Part shown: piece after piece, positions 36,065-45,333 of the stretch
Numbering within the stretch: the stretch's first letter is position 1
Layout of the letters: every line of letters begins with the position of its first letter
NCBI GenBank assembly: GCA_965267435.1
Contig: OZ253960.1
Coordinates: 5,332,001 to 5,396,000 of the forward strand
Direction of reading: 5' to 3'
Length of the DNA: 64,000 nucleotides
Source: JAWPMT01 sp965267435
GTDB lineage: Bacteria > Bacteroidota > Bacteroidia > Cytophagales > Cyclobacteriaceae
Notes under the pieces: model-generated
What the model was told of the DNA's origin: nothing
The model's database searches: none
The model's input: the letters and a program-made list of their open reading frames with translations, nothing else
Made by a program: the position numbers and the translations under genes

Positions 36065-37333
36065 GTGGTGAATATTCTCATAGTTTCATACCACTTTCCG
36101 CCACTCAATCACATTGCATCCTTTCGTACGAGGGCGCTAGCCCAGTTCTTACACGAGCATGGCATATATCCGACGGTGGTCACGCATGACTGGCAGGAGG
36201 ATAGTCAGTTAGGCACCGAAGGTATCAAAGAGGAAGACTTCGGTACGCATAAGGTCATCAGACTTCCTCATACTTCGTCGAAGTATCGGGTCGATCGCGC
36301 TGGTAAGGCACAACTTATCTGGGATTGGATCCGCGGGGATTTTGACCATCGTGGGACGATGAGAGAGAGTGGTCTGATTTTCGAAAAATTTCTTCATGAC
36401 TTCCTCAGGAACCACAACGGGGGATTTGACCTTATTCTGGGAATCTATTCCCCTTTTTTTCCACTGCGATTGGCCCATAATCTGTCAAGGCAGTTTCATA
36501 TCCCTTATGCAGCCGACTTCCGGGATTTGATTGACAACAGGCAGTTGTCTACGTTTCATATTCCTATTGCCGAACGACTGAGAAACTGGTTTGTGCACAG
36601 GCATCTGCGAAAGTGGCTAAGAAAAGCACTCTTCATCTCAACAACCAGCGAAAAGTGGGCAAGGCATCTCACTGCTGTGGTCGGCGTAAAGGGCTATGAA
36701 ATCACCAATGGCTATGAAGAAGAGATGTTGTCTTCCCAGAAGGATCCTGACACCTTCGAGCGGTTTGAAGTGTCGAGTGTGGGGACACTATACGCCAACC
36801 AGAAAATGGAGATCTTCATCGAAGGATTTCGTCAATTCGCTGCCGCAGTAGACAGACCGAAAGATCTGCACTTAAATTTTATAGGGGTGAGAGAGTCATA
36901 TCGCCCTCAGGCGATCTCTGAGTTAAGAAACGGGTTGCCGTCGGATGTTTCTTTGCATATAGAGAATCGGGTGTCGAAATCCCAAGCCATCTCTCATCTG
37001 AAGAAATCTCAGATCCTCCTTTTCCCGACACCCGTTGGCTATTTTGGCTACTTTACGGGAAAGATTTTTGAATATCTCGGCGTCCGCCGAAACATACTCG
37101 CCTTTCCGGACGATGGCGAAGTCGCAAGTCAATTGATACAGGATACCAAGGCGGGTGTGGTCGTGGGTTCTGCCGAAGAGATTTCAACTTATCTGTATGC
37201 GAAGTATCAGGAATGGAGGGAAAGGGGGCAATGTGAATGGCACGGTGACATCACGAAGATCCAGCAGTATTCCCGTGCAGCTACCGTTCAAAGACTGGCC
37301 TCCGTCATCGGTCAACACTTGCCACAACAGTGA
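36065..37333 (+). CDS. Glycosyltransferase (GT4-like)
   Basis: 422 residues with GTG start at 36065 (a second GTG follows directly). N-terminal ILIVSYHFPPLNHIASFRT is typical of a Bacteroidota GT4-like group. The donor half has SSVGTLYANQKMEIFIEGF, YFTGKIFEYLGVRRNILAF and PDDGEVASQLI. First gene of a tightly packed plus-strand run; its stop overlaps the next start (TGATG). Confidence 0.9.
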   Translation: MVNILIVSYHFPPLNHIASFRTRALAQFLHEHGIYPTVVTHDWQEDSQLGTEGIKEEDFGTHKVIRLPHTSSKYRVDRAGKAQLIWDWIRGDFDHRGTMRESGLIFEKFLHDFLRNHNGGFDLILGIYSPFFPLRLAHNLSRQFHIPYAADFRDLIDNRQLSTFHIPIAERLRNWFVHRHLRKWLRKALFISTTSEKWARHLTAVVGVKGYEITNGYEEEMLSSQKDPDTFERFEVSSVGTLYANQKMEIFIEGFRQFAAAVDRPKDLHLNFIGVRESYRPQAISELRNGLPSDVSLHIENRVSKSQAISHLKKSQILLFPTPVGYFGYFTGKIFEYLGVRRNILAFPDDGEVASQLIQDTKAGVVVGSAEEISTYLYAKYQEWRERGQCEWHGDITKIQQYSRAATVQRLASVIGQHLPQQ

Positions 37334-38508
37334 TGGGTAGGAAGTCGGGCATCGTTATTATTTCACCGGAGGCTTGGGGAGCCAGTTTTGTGTCAAAGCA
37401 TCACTACGCTGATAATCTTGCCCGCATGGGTTATCCTGTGATGTTCGTAAATCCCCCCCGATCGGTGATTGGAAGCTCCTCAGTTGAGGTTACTGGCATT
37501 TCCGAGAACCTTTCTCAATGCACGTATACCGTGCAAAAAGGCTTGAATTATCTGCCTCCATTTCTCAAGAAGTGGTACCTGACCCGAATTGCCACGAAGA
37601 TGATCAAGACATGGAGTCACGAACCTGGGCTGGTGTGGAGCTTTGACCCTTATCAGTTTCAGGATCCAACGGTTTTTGGTTCTTCCGTCCGCTCGATTTA
37701 TCATGCGGTGGACATACACCAGACGGCGCTGGAAGCTCAATGTACAAGAAACTTTCAAGAGATTTTTGGTTCGTCTGGCCCCATCGTGCAGAAGCTGAAA
37801 AACCTCGGGGCAGTGAACGCCGAAAAAGTAAATCACGGGTTGGCAGCATGGTTCTGTGAGCCTGTGGAGCAGCCAATCCCCCTACCAAGGACATACGACA
37901 TTAGTGTGGGGTACGTGGGAAACATGCTCTATCCCTACCTAGACTATGAAGTATTGTATGAGATTGTCCAGAGCCATCCTAAAGTTGGGTTCTTTTTCAT
38001 TGGCCCTGATGGGACCAGCAACCTGGGCACTACAGCAGAGGGACTGGCTGAAAAGCACCTTTGGATCACTCGGATCAAGGAAGAAGCTAATACGCATTTC
38101 CTCGGAGTCCAGCCGTCAAGGGAACTCCCGAGGTATCTCGCGGCTTTCGATGCCTTTCTCATGACTTACAAAGGCGAAGAGTACCCGGATGAACTTGCCA
38201 ATCCTCATAAAATTCTGGAATACCTCAGTACTGGGAAAGTCGTGATATCTCATTTTATCGATGAATACCGGGACAAGGAGCCGTTCGTGGAGATGGCTAC
38301 CCGCAAGGAATTGCCCGCGCGCTTCGCGGTGGTGCTTGCGGGACTGGCGGATTACAATACGCCCGAACTCAGGGACCAGAGGAAGTCCTATGCAACATCG
38401 AATGCTTATGACCAACATGTAGCGCATATACTAGGTAAGATTAATTACATAGGCGGTCATCGTGAAGATGAACCAAGCACTTCACCGCCTGTTGTTCAAG
38501 ACCCCTAA
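37333..38508 (+). CDS. Glycosyltransferase (GT-B type)
   Basis: 391 residues from the ATG that overlaps the upstream stop by one base; a GTG three bases earlier is the alternative. Opens with IVIISPEAWGASFVSKHHYA; the donor half shows VGYVGNMLYPYLDYEVLYEI, THFLGVQPSRELPRYLAAFD and ELANPHKILEYLSTGKVVI. Resembles the group of putative glycosyltransferases related to teichuronic-acid TuaH-like enzymes; the exact sugar is unknown. Confidence 0.87.
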   Translation: MGRKSGIVIISPEAWGASFVSKHHYADNLARMGYPVMFVNPPRSVIGSSSVEVTGISENLSQCTYTVQKGLNYLPPFLKKWYLTRIATKMIKTWSHEPGLVWSFDPYQFQDPTVFGSSVRSIYHAVDIHQTALEAQCTRNFQEIFGSSGPIVQKLKNLGAVNAEKVNHGLAAWFCEPVEQPIPLPRTYDISVGYVGNMLYPYLDYEVLYEIVQSHPKVGFFFIGPDGTSNLGTTAEGLAEKHLWITRIKEEANTHFLGVQPSRELPRYLAAFDAFLMTYKGEEYPDELANPHKILEYLSTGKVVISHFIDEYRDKEPFVEMATRKELPARFAVVLAGLADYNTPELRDQRKSYATSNAYDQHVAHILGKINYIGGHREDEPSTSPPVVQDP

Positions 38509-38529
38509 ACAACCCGACATATAAACGAC

Positions 38530-39459
38530 GTGAAATTCGCCATTCTCATTCCCTATTTCGGCCGCTGGCCCTCCTACATGCCCTTGTATCTGGAAGGCTG
38601 TCGGCGCAACAGTTTACTGGACGTCATTTTCCTTACTGACATCGAGCCAGCAGAGGGTTCTCCCGACAATGTCAGGTATGTCCACTATACTGTCGGGGAT
38701 GTAAAAAGGAAGTTTGAGGAGAAACTTGGTCTCGACAACGTCAGTATCGATTATCCCTATAAGCTGTGTGATTTAAGGCCAGCCTTTGGATATGTTTTTG
38801 CTGATTTATTGAAGGACTATGACTATTGGGGTTGGGGGGATATTGATCTGATATATGGCAATATCTCCAACTTCCTGCAAGGTGATCTGGCCGATGTGCT
38901 GAGTTTCAGACCCTACTGGATTTCGGGGGGATTCACCTTGATTCGCAACCGGCAGCCGGCCAATGAGCTTTTTCTTGCCAATGACGATTACAGGCAGGTA
39001 TTCTCTTCCTCAGGGCACTTCAGTTATGGCGAGTGCGGTAAGAAATGGCAGGAACTTCGGGAAAAACCTCTGAGCACCGTGTCATTTGAAATCAGCAATA
39101 TGACGACACTGGTCGACGACCATGTGAGAGAGCAAAAGATTACCTCGGCGTTGACAGATCATTTGAAAGAGTCGATCAAAGGTAAGGATTGGGTTATGTA
39201 TGACGAGGGCGTTATCACCGATTCTTCTGGCCGTGAGTTTTTGCTCTACCACTACATCGCCGAGAAGAAAAATGGTGTATTTCGCTGTCCAAATTGGTCA
39301 TCCTCACCGAGCAAATTCTATATTGACAATACCGGGTTTTTCACGGAGTCCCAATTTGCCTGGAGGTTTTGGCTAAGGTTGGGCCGGCAAGTTGAGAGAC
39401 TGCCATCCCGCTTTTGGAGGAGATTGCAGGGCCTTCTTCGTAGAATTCGACGCTTATGA
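38530..39459 (+). CDS. DUF6625-like glycosyltransferase-type protein
   Basis: 309 residues with GTG start. Begins FAILIPYFGRWPSYMPLYLEGC and contains WGWGDIDLIYGNISNFL, where the DID resembles the metal-binding DxD motif of GT-A enzymes; RPYWISGGFTLIRN follows. I recognise it as the type annotated DUF6625; its activity is not established to my knowledge. The C terminus is very basic. It overlaps the next GT2 gene by four bases. Confidence 0.75.
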   Translation: MKFAILIPYFGRWPSYMPLYLEGCRRNSLLDVIFLTDIEPAEGSPDNVRYVHYTVGDVKRKFEEKLGLDNVSIDYPYKLCDLRPAFGYVFADLLKDYDYWGWGDIDLIYGNISNFLQGDLADVLSFRPYWISGGFTLIRNRQPANELFLANDDYRQVFSSSGHFSYGECGKKWQELREKPLSTVSFEISNMTTLVDDHVREQKITSALTDHLKESIKGKDWVMYDEGVITDSSGREFLLYHYIAEKKNGVFRCPNWSSSPSKFYIDNTGFFTESQFAWRFWLRLGRQVERLPSRFWRRLQGLLRRIRRL

Positions 39460-40277
39460 AGGACTCATTGGTATCGGTGATCATGCCATGCTTCAATGCC
39501 GAGAAATACATCGCTGAAGCGATCGATTCGGTGTTGAAACAGGATTACCGTGATCTTGAGTTGGTGATTGTCAATGATGGGAGTTCCGACCGGTCAGGAG
39601 AAATTATCAAAGCTTTCGGAGATCCAAGGATACGATACTACGAACAAGAGAACCAGGGGGTGAGCGCAGCCAGAAACCTGGGGTTGGTAAAGAGTAGTGG
39701 TTCATTCATATGCTTCCTTGATGCGGATGATGTCATGATTCCTTCCAGCGTATCAGCGAGGGTCCAGGTGCTTTTGGAAGATGCCCATGTCGAGTTCGTC
39801 ACCGGAGGTCAAGAACACTGGAATGAGCCACTCACGGAAAGGCTGCAAGTGCAATTGCCTTCGTTCGATGGGCCTCCAAAAATGGCGCTCGCCCGCCTCA
39901 ATGACCGATGCTTTATCAACTGCGGGGCCCTGATGATCCGCAGGATGAAAGACAAGAAGTACCAATTTCCCGTGGGATGGACCCATTGTGAAGATATTGC
40001 TTTCTTTTTCTCTATCAGCCATAGTGGGCTCTTGCGGAGCGTCCCCATGGCTGTGCAGAAATATCGCCGCCATGATACATCAGCCATGGGCCACTTGAAA
40101 GGACTGGAGAGGGGCTATCTGAATTATTATGAGCTGGTACAAAGGGATTCAAAGGTGACTACAGCTGATAGGAAATATTTGAAGATGAGAATACTCAGAA
40201 TAATGGCACTGAGCTACTTGAGTGAATTGAGCCCGGGTGCGGCACTGCGGGTGAGTATAAAGATGTTAAGCAGATGA
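39456..40277 (+). CDS. Glycosyltransferase family 2
   Basis: 273 residues, GT-A fold. SVIMPCFNAEKYIAEAIDSV, VIVNDGSSDRSGEII, and the metal-binding FLDADDVMIP are textbook. The second-half motif HCEDIAFFF corresponds to the catalytic ED. Overlaps both neighbours by four bases (ATGA). Confidence 0.95.
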   Translation: MKDSLVSVIMPCFNAEKYIAEAIDSVLKQDYRDLELVIVNDGSSDRSGEIIKAFGDPRIRYYEQENQGVSAARNLGLVKSSGSFICFLDADDVMIPSSVSARVQVLLEDAHVEFVTGGQEHWNEPLTERLQVQLPSFDGPPKMALARLNDRCFINCGALMIRRMKDKKYQFPVGWTHCEDIAFFFSISHSGLLRSVPMAVQKYRRHDTSAMGHLKGLERGYLNYYELVQRDSKVTTADRKYLKMRILRIMALSYLSELSPGAALRVSIKMLSR

Positions 40278-41158
40278 GTAAGTCCTACAAAACACACACG
40301 AAATGTTTGATTACGGGAGCAGAGGATTTGGTTCCCTTGCAAGGCTATGAGGCTCAATACCTGGTCAGGAGCAAAGGAAGTGGGCTGACCTTCGTCGCGC
40401 GCATTCCGGAGGAGCAGGAGCTGATCGATTTCTATGGGAGGTATGGACGCGGTGATGGGATATCCTCTATCACCATTAAGCGGTATGAGGAGCTTCTGGA
40501 TAGATTCGAACCCTATAGAAAAAACAATCTCATACTGGACACTGGCTGCGGCAATGGTCACTTTCTGGCATGTGCCAAGGCCCGGGGCTGGGAGGTATAT
40601 GGCAATGAATACACAAAAGAAGCTGTAGCCAAATGTGAAGAAAAGGGAATTACCACATTCCTGGGTCCACTGAGAGACGCTCCTTTTGAAAAAGGACAGT
40701 TCGATTTGGTCACCTCCTTCGAGGTCATCGAACACCTCAACAATCCCGTCGAAGAGGTCGGGACCATCCGTTCACTTCTGCGGGAAGAGGGGTTATTCTA
40801 TTTAACGACTCCGAACTTCAATTCACTGGAGCGCCGCGTACTGAAGCAGAAATCACCCATCATTGGGTACCCCGAGCATCTGGCATTGTATACTCCGCGA
40901 AGCATCGACTTATTGCTCAGTCAGCAGGGGTATCAAAGGATCAAAGTGGAGACGACAGGCATTAGTATCGCAAACCTGCGTGGGGCGTGGAGTTCCAGGA
41001 AGGAGAGAAAAAACACAGGTATATCACCCACAGATGAGCGGATCAGGGAGTCCCTGGAAGGTAGCTGGTGGTCTACTGCATTGAAAAATGCTATAAATCT
41101 GATACTCAACGTCACAAGGCTCGGGAGTAGTATGAAAGGATACTATACGAAGCGATGA
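40274..41158 (+). CDS. Class I SAM-dependent methyltransferase
   Basis: 294 residues. Motif I is LILDTGCGNGHFLACA, then VYGNEYTKEAV, and FDLVTSFEVIEHLNNPVEEV. Resembles the methyltransferases often placed in glycan loci that methylate sugars. The N-terminal CLITGAEDLVPLQGYEAQYL resembles a small binding region of the type that precedes such domains, but only one Cys is visible. Coupled by four-base overlaps on both sides. Confidence 0.88.
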   Translation: MSKSYKTHTKCLITGAEDLVPLQGYEAQYLVRSKGSGLTFVARIPEEQELIDFYGRYGRGDGISSITIKRYEELLDRFEPYRKNNLILDTGCGNGHFLACAKARGWEVYGNEYTKEAVAKCEEKGITTFLGPLRDAPFEKGQFDLVTSFEVIEHLNNPVEEVGTIRSLLREEGLFYLTTPNFNSLERRVLKQKSPIIGYPEHLALYTPRSIDLLLSQQGYQRIKVETTGISIANLRGAWSSRKERKNTGISPTDERIRESLEGSWWSTALKNAINLILNVTRLGSSMKGYYTKR

Positions 41159-42129
41159 ATTTCCGTCAGCTTTTTTTTCGGCTGATGAGTGTGCCAGCGC
41201 AAGTCATGATAAGCCTTGGGAAATTACAAGACCGGGTGCCGATTCTCCTTTTTCATCGGGTCTCCGAAGTCTTTGACCCATTTACTGAACCACTCCCACC
41301 CAGGGACTTCGAAAGAATCATTGAGTACTTTGGATCTCGCTACAGATTCCGTTCGGTTGATGATCTGGTGGACCTCGACAAGGAAGAGCTAAAAGGTAGT
41401 TGTATTGTGGCCTTCGATGATGCGATGAAGGATTTTAGGGAATACGCGTGGCCCATTCTGAAAAGACTGGGCGTGCCTACATGTATGTTCGTGCCGGTTC
41501 AGGCTGTAGAAGAGAAAGGGACAATTTGGAACTACACGTTGTTTTCGCACCTTCAATCTCTGAAGCAAGGAACCCATGACGTAGAAGTTGGAGGCAAAAG
41601 ATTCGAGTTCAACAAGGACCATTTGGACTATCAGTCAGTGATGAATCTGCATGCTGAGATGTTGATGTTGTCCAGAGCAGAGCGCCTAAAAGTCTTGGAG
41701 GAAATTTCCTCGTTGGCACACAAGCCAAAACCATTTGCGGAGGTGATGTCCTGGGATGAATTGATGCAACTGCACAAAGAAGGCCTGAGCCTCGGCACAC
41801 ACACCTGGGGGCATGATTATTACCCCAGTTTGACCGTTGAGGAGATGGAAAGGGACATTTACCTCGCGAATAGCACCTTTCAACGCCAGATGGGCTTCGT
41901 TCCGCGAATTTTTGCCTATCCGGTGGGGGGATATAACGATCTTGCAAAGAATATCATTGGCGCGCATTACGATTATGCGTTTGTGGTCGGAGACAAAAGG
42001 GCCGATTTGCACGATGTGCATAATGAACCCCACACGATTGCTCGAGTGAATGTTTCTGATCGCAGTCCAATAGAATTGGCTATGAGAGTACACGGTTTTC
42101 ACAAATTTCTGAAGCGACTTAAGTCGTGA
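41155..42129 (+). CDS. Polysaccharide deacetylase family protein
   Basis: 324 residues. NodB-homology domain: VPILLFHRVSE, the metal/catalytic CIVAFDDAMKDF, and GTHTWGHDYYPSL with its H-x3-H, followed by FAYPVGGYND. The first motif reads FDDA where the family normally has FDDG. It probably removes N-acetyl groups from the glycan or its intermediates. No signal peptide is obvious, so it could act in the cytosol. Overlaps neighbours by four bases. Confidence 0.85.
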   Translation: MNFRQLFFRLMSVPAQVMISLGKLQDRVPILLFHRVSEVFDPFTEPLPPRDFERIIEYFGSRYRFRSVDDLVDLDKEELKGSCIVAFDDAMKDFREYAWPILKRLGVPTCMFVPVQAVEEKGTIWNYTLFSHLQSLKQGTHDVEVGGKRFEFNKDHLDYQSVMNLHAEMLMLSRAERLKVLEEISSLAHKPKPFAEVMSWDELMQLHKEGLSLGTHTWGHDYYPSLTVEEMERDIYLANSTFQRQMGFVPRIFAYPVGGYNDLAKNIIGAHYDYAFVVGDKRADLHDVHNEPHTIARVNVSDRSPIELAMRVHGFHKFLKRLKS

Positions 42130-43337
42130 AACGCAGCATATTGTTTCTTGCTTATTGGGGCTTGGACGATGTGCTTACTGTGGCCACCGTCCTGCCCAAC
42201 TTGAAGGTGCTCTCCGAGATGGAGGATGTTGATCGACTGGTTTTGGTGACCATGGAGAGAAATGGGCGATCACTGCAAACGGACCTCCGGCATATTGCGA
42301 AGCTGGAGCACAAGCCTTTCTTCTCGGCCAACATCAAGCCATATGCCCTCAACAAGCTGAGTGATTTGATGAGGATCAATTCACACCTGGACGACATCAT
42401 ACGGACTGGTGATATTACATTGATCATAGCAAGGAGTTCCTTATCCGGCACCATTGCCTGCCGATTGTGGAGCAAGCATAAGATCCCTTTCATTGTAGAG
42501 TCGTACGAACCTCACTCGGAATATATGTATGACTCCAGGGTTTGGTCAAAGTGGGACCCTCGTTATCTCTTCCAAAAGTACTGGGAGCGACAGCAACGGC
42601 GCAAGGCCGCTCATCTACTCCCGGTGTCAGTGAACTACTACCAATTCCTTCAGGAACAAGGCGTTGAAACTAGTAGGTTGACCGTCATGCCATGTATAGT
42701 AGATATCCAGAAATTCCAATTTCAAATGGCCGCTCGTGAGGAAAGGCGGCAGCAAATGGGAGTACCTGAAAGTGGAATAGTTGGGATCTACGTTGGCAAA
42801 TTCGGCGACATCTATTTGGATGAGGAGGCATTTGACATCTTCGCACAAGCCTTTGAGGTGTTCGGAGAGAGATTTCACCTGACCATCCTATCACCTCAAG
42901 ACAAGGAGGGAATAGAACTGGCGCTAAAGGAGCGATCGTTGCCCATGGATCGGTGCTTCGTCACGAGTGCACCTCACACACAAGTAGCTGAATATCTCTC
43001 GGCGGCGGATTTTGCGTTTTCTACGGTGCGTCCATCACCATCCAGAAAATACTGCAGTCCGATCAAAAATGCCGAGTACTGGGCATGTGGATTGCCGATT
43101 GTCATCCCTCCGGGGGTAGGCGACGATTCAGACATCATTGAAGACGAAGGGGTGGGGGCCGTCATATCCATGAACAGGGCGAGCATCGAAAAAGGCCTGA
43201 AAGAGGTTGCGCGGATGCTATCTCAACAAGACAAGCGCACAAATGTCAAGCGGATTGAGGGGCTTGCGAAAAAGTACAGATCTCTTCAAGTCGTGCAAGA
43301 GGCCTATGAAAAAGTGATACCAGGTTTGAATTTTTGA
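42126..43337 (+). CDS. Glycosyltransferase (GT-B type)
   Basis: 403 residues with GTG start (GTGA overlap with the deacetylase). GT4-like donor half: VGIYVGKFGDIYLDEEAFDIF, APHTQVAEYLSAADFAFSTV, SPIKNAEYWACGLPIVIPPGVGDDSDII. Its start LFLAYWGLDDVLTVATVLP is hydrophobic but too weak for a signal. Substrate unknown. Confidence 0.87.
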   Translation: MKRSILFLAYWGLDDVLTVATVLPNLKVLSEMEDVDRLVLVTMERNGRSLQTDLRHIAKLEHKPFFSANIKPYALNKLSDLMRINSHLDDIIRTGDITLIIARSSLSGTIACRLWSKHKIPFIVESYEPHSEYMYDSRVWSKWDPRYLFQKYWERQQRRKAAHLLPVSVNYYQFLQEQGVETSRLTVMPCIVDIQKFQFQMAAREERRQQMGVPESGIVGIYVGKFGDIYLDEEAFDIFAQAFEVFGERFHLTILSPQDKEGIELALKERSLPMDRCFVTSAPHTQVAEYLSAADFAFSTVRPSPSRKYCSPIKNAEYWACGLPIVIPPGVGDDSDIIEDEGVGAVISMNRASIEKGLKEVARMLSQQDKRTNVKRIEGLAKKYRSLQVVQEAYEKVIPGLNF

Positions 43338-44644
43338 TGCAGTTTCTACGGGACTTAAGGAACATAACCAGGGAGGGCACCTTTGCCAACAACTTACTTT
43401 GGGTAGCTTCTGCCCGATCATTGGCAGTCGTCTTCTCCGTTTTGCTGACGCCCGTCTTGTCCCGCATCTACGCCCCGGAAGCCTATGGAGTTTTTGCTGT
43501 TTTCAATGCTATCGTGACCATGGCGCTCCGATTTTGCACGTTGAGGTTGCCCAATGCATTTGTCCTGCCAAAATCTGATAAGATCTTCCAGTCGCTCCTG
43601 GTGATTTCGGTAACCAGTACGGTGATCATTGCATGTATCACGCAAGTCGTACTGGAGCTCGGTATACCACAGCTTGATGAACGATTGGAAATTTCAAGAC
43701 TGGGATTGATGTTGCACCTCATCGGACCTGCGATCTTGCTTGGAGGACTGCTCGAGATTGTGAGCGGTTGGATAGTCAGGGAAGAGAAATTCAAATCAGC
43801 TTCTACTCACAATGTTGCCGCATTGGTGAGTTCCAAGATCTTGACCATATTCCTTGGATTCATACCAGCAGTGAGACTTTTTGGTATCCTCCTTGGCGAC
43901 CTATCCTTGAGGGCCATCCAGCTCGCCCTGAATTTTCAATTGTTGCCCTTCCGTTCACTGAAGAAAGTTACTTTGCTCTCGACTGCGAAAGTGAAATACA
44001 GCTTGAGGAGGTATCGGGATTTTCCGATGGTTCTGTTGCCCAATGGCTTTATTTCACAGTTAATCAACTACCTCCCCATATTTTTCCTGGCCCCTGTTTA
44101 TGGCATTGACAGTATCGGGCAGCTAACCTTCTCGATTGTGTTACTGGATCTGCCTCAAAGGTTGGTGGGTGACAAGGCGATCAATGAAGTGTTTTCAAAG
44201 AAACTGGTCAACAACAGAGACCAACAAATGGGTGCCAATACCTGGAACTCTACCGTCCGCCTTTACAAGTATTTGGTCCTCTTGGGCTTTCCAGTGTACG
44301 CGGTGCTGTTCTTCGGCGGGCCGATGATTTACGAGATTGCCTTTGGCGAACAATGGCAACTGGCAGGAGAGATTGCTTCGATATTCAGTGCATGGTATTT
44401 CCTCCGCCTCATAAACAGCCCAACAAATGCCATCCTGAAGATAAGTGAGAAGCTCAATGTGCTGCTGAAATATAACATCACGATTCTGATACTCACAGCA
44501 GTACTTTTCAAGGTCTGTATTGAACTTTCATTCGACTTCAAGCAGTGTTTGATCTCGTACACGCTATTGAATTTGCTTGGGACCTTGACCTTGTTAATTA
44601 TTGTGTATAGAACCGTGCTAAGGAAGTATAAGGACGCTGACTAA
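43337..44644 (+). CDS. Oligosaccharide flippase (Wzx-like, MOP superfamily)
   Basis: 435 residues, about twelve membrane segments. The N-terminal NNLLWVASARSLAVVFSVLLTPVLSRIYAPEAYGVFAVF is the typical start of Wzx-type translocases (shown here with its YAPEAYG loop). It moves lipid-linked repeat units across the inner membrane. This implies a Wzx/Wzy-dependent pathway, although no Wzc, Wza or initiating phosphoglycosyltransferase is in the window. The stop of the previous gene overlaps the start (TGATG). Confidence 0.9.
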   Translation: MQFLRDLRNITREGTFANNLLWVASARSLAVVFSVLLTPVLSRIYAPEAYGVFAVFNAIVTMALRFCTLRLPNAFVLPKSDKIFQSLLVISVTSTVIIACITQVVLELGIPQLDERLEISRLGLMLHLIGPAILLGGLLEIVSGWIVREEKFKSASTHNVAALVSSKILTIFLGFIPAVRLFGILLGDLSLRAIQLALNFQLLPFRSLKKVTLLSTAKVKYSLRRYRDFPMVLLPNGFISQLINYLPIFFLAPVYGIDSIGQLTFSIVLLDLPQRLVGDKAINEVFSKKLVNNRDQQMGANTWNSTVRLYKYLVLLGFPVYAVLFFGGPMIYEIAFGEQWQLAGEIASIFSAWYFLRLINSPTNAILKISEKLNVLLKYNITILILTAVLFKVCIELSFDFKQCLISYTLLNLLGTLTLLIIVYRTVLRKYKDAD

Positions 44645-44661
44645 TTAAAGAAACCAGTGAT

Positions 44662-45333
44662 ATGGAGAAATCATCCACATTTTATGATGACCTCTTTACG
44701 GAGTCTCAGATGCACAATGCCTCCTATGAGGATTCGCCCTACTATGTTATGTGGACCCAAATCATCCAGATCCTTCGAAAAATGGATGACACCCCCCGTA
44801 TTTTGGAGGTTGGGTGTGGTACAGGGCAATTTGCCCAGTATTTGACCGACAAAGGGTTTACCGATTATCAGGGATTTGATTTCAGTGAGGTAGCCATTGA
44901 AAAGGCCAGGGAACGACTGGATTATAAGTTTTGGGTGGGGGACGCATTGGATCAAAAGAACTATACCAGTGATCCTAACATCATCATTAGTCTGGAGGTC
45001 TTTGAGCACATCAAAAATGAACTCTCCATTCTCTCCTTCGTGAAACGGGGAACCAAGGTTATTCTGAGTCTCCCTCGTTTCGACAGTGAGAGCCATGTGA
45101 GGTGGTTTCTCAGCGAGCGGCAGGTCAAAAGCCGGTACTATCGACATATAGATATTACACGGATCGTGCGCATCTCAGAGTGGTATGTGGTCTACGGTGT
45201 CGTGGATCCGGTGAAGCCCAACCTGATGGGAAGGTTGTTGAAGACTAGGCGAAATACCAGCATGAGCTCCATTCTGTTCAGGATCAAGTTCCATCTAAAA
45301 AACAGATTCAAACTCAGATGGATAAAGCTCTGA
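44662..45333 (+). CDS. Class I SAM-dependent methyltransferase
   Basis: 223 residues. Motif I ILEVGCGTGQFAQYL, then YQGFDFSEVAIEKA, and IIISLEVFEHI. 17 bases after the flippase; the 3' end overlaps the sulfotransferase by 16 bases. Fits glycan methylation by context. Confidence 0.9.
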   Translation: MEKSSTFYDDLFTESQMHNASYEDSPYYVMWTQIIQILRKMDDTPRILEVGCGTGQFAQYLTDKGFTDYQGFDFSEVAIEKARERLDYKFWVGDALDQKNYTSDPNIIISLEVFEHIKNELSILSFVKRGTKVILSLPRFDSESHVRWFLSERQVKSRYYRHIDITRIVRISEWYVVYGVVDPVKPNLMGRLLKTRRNTSMSSILFRIKFHLKNRFKLRWIKL

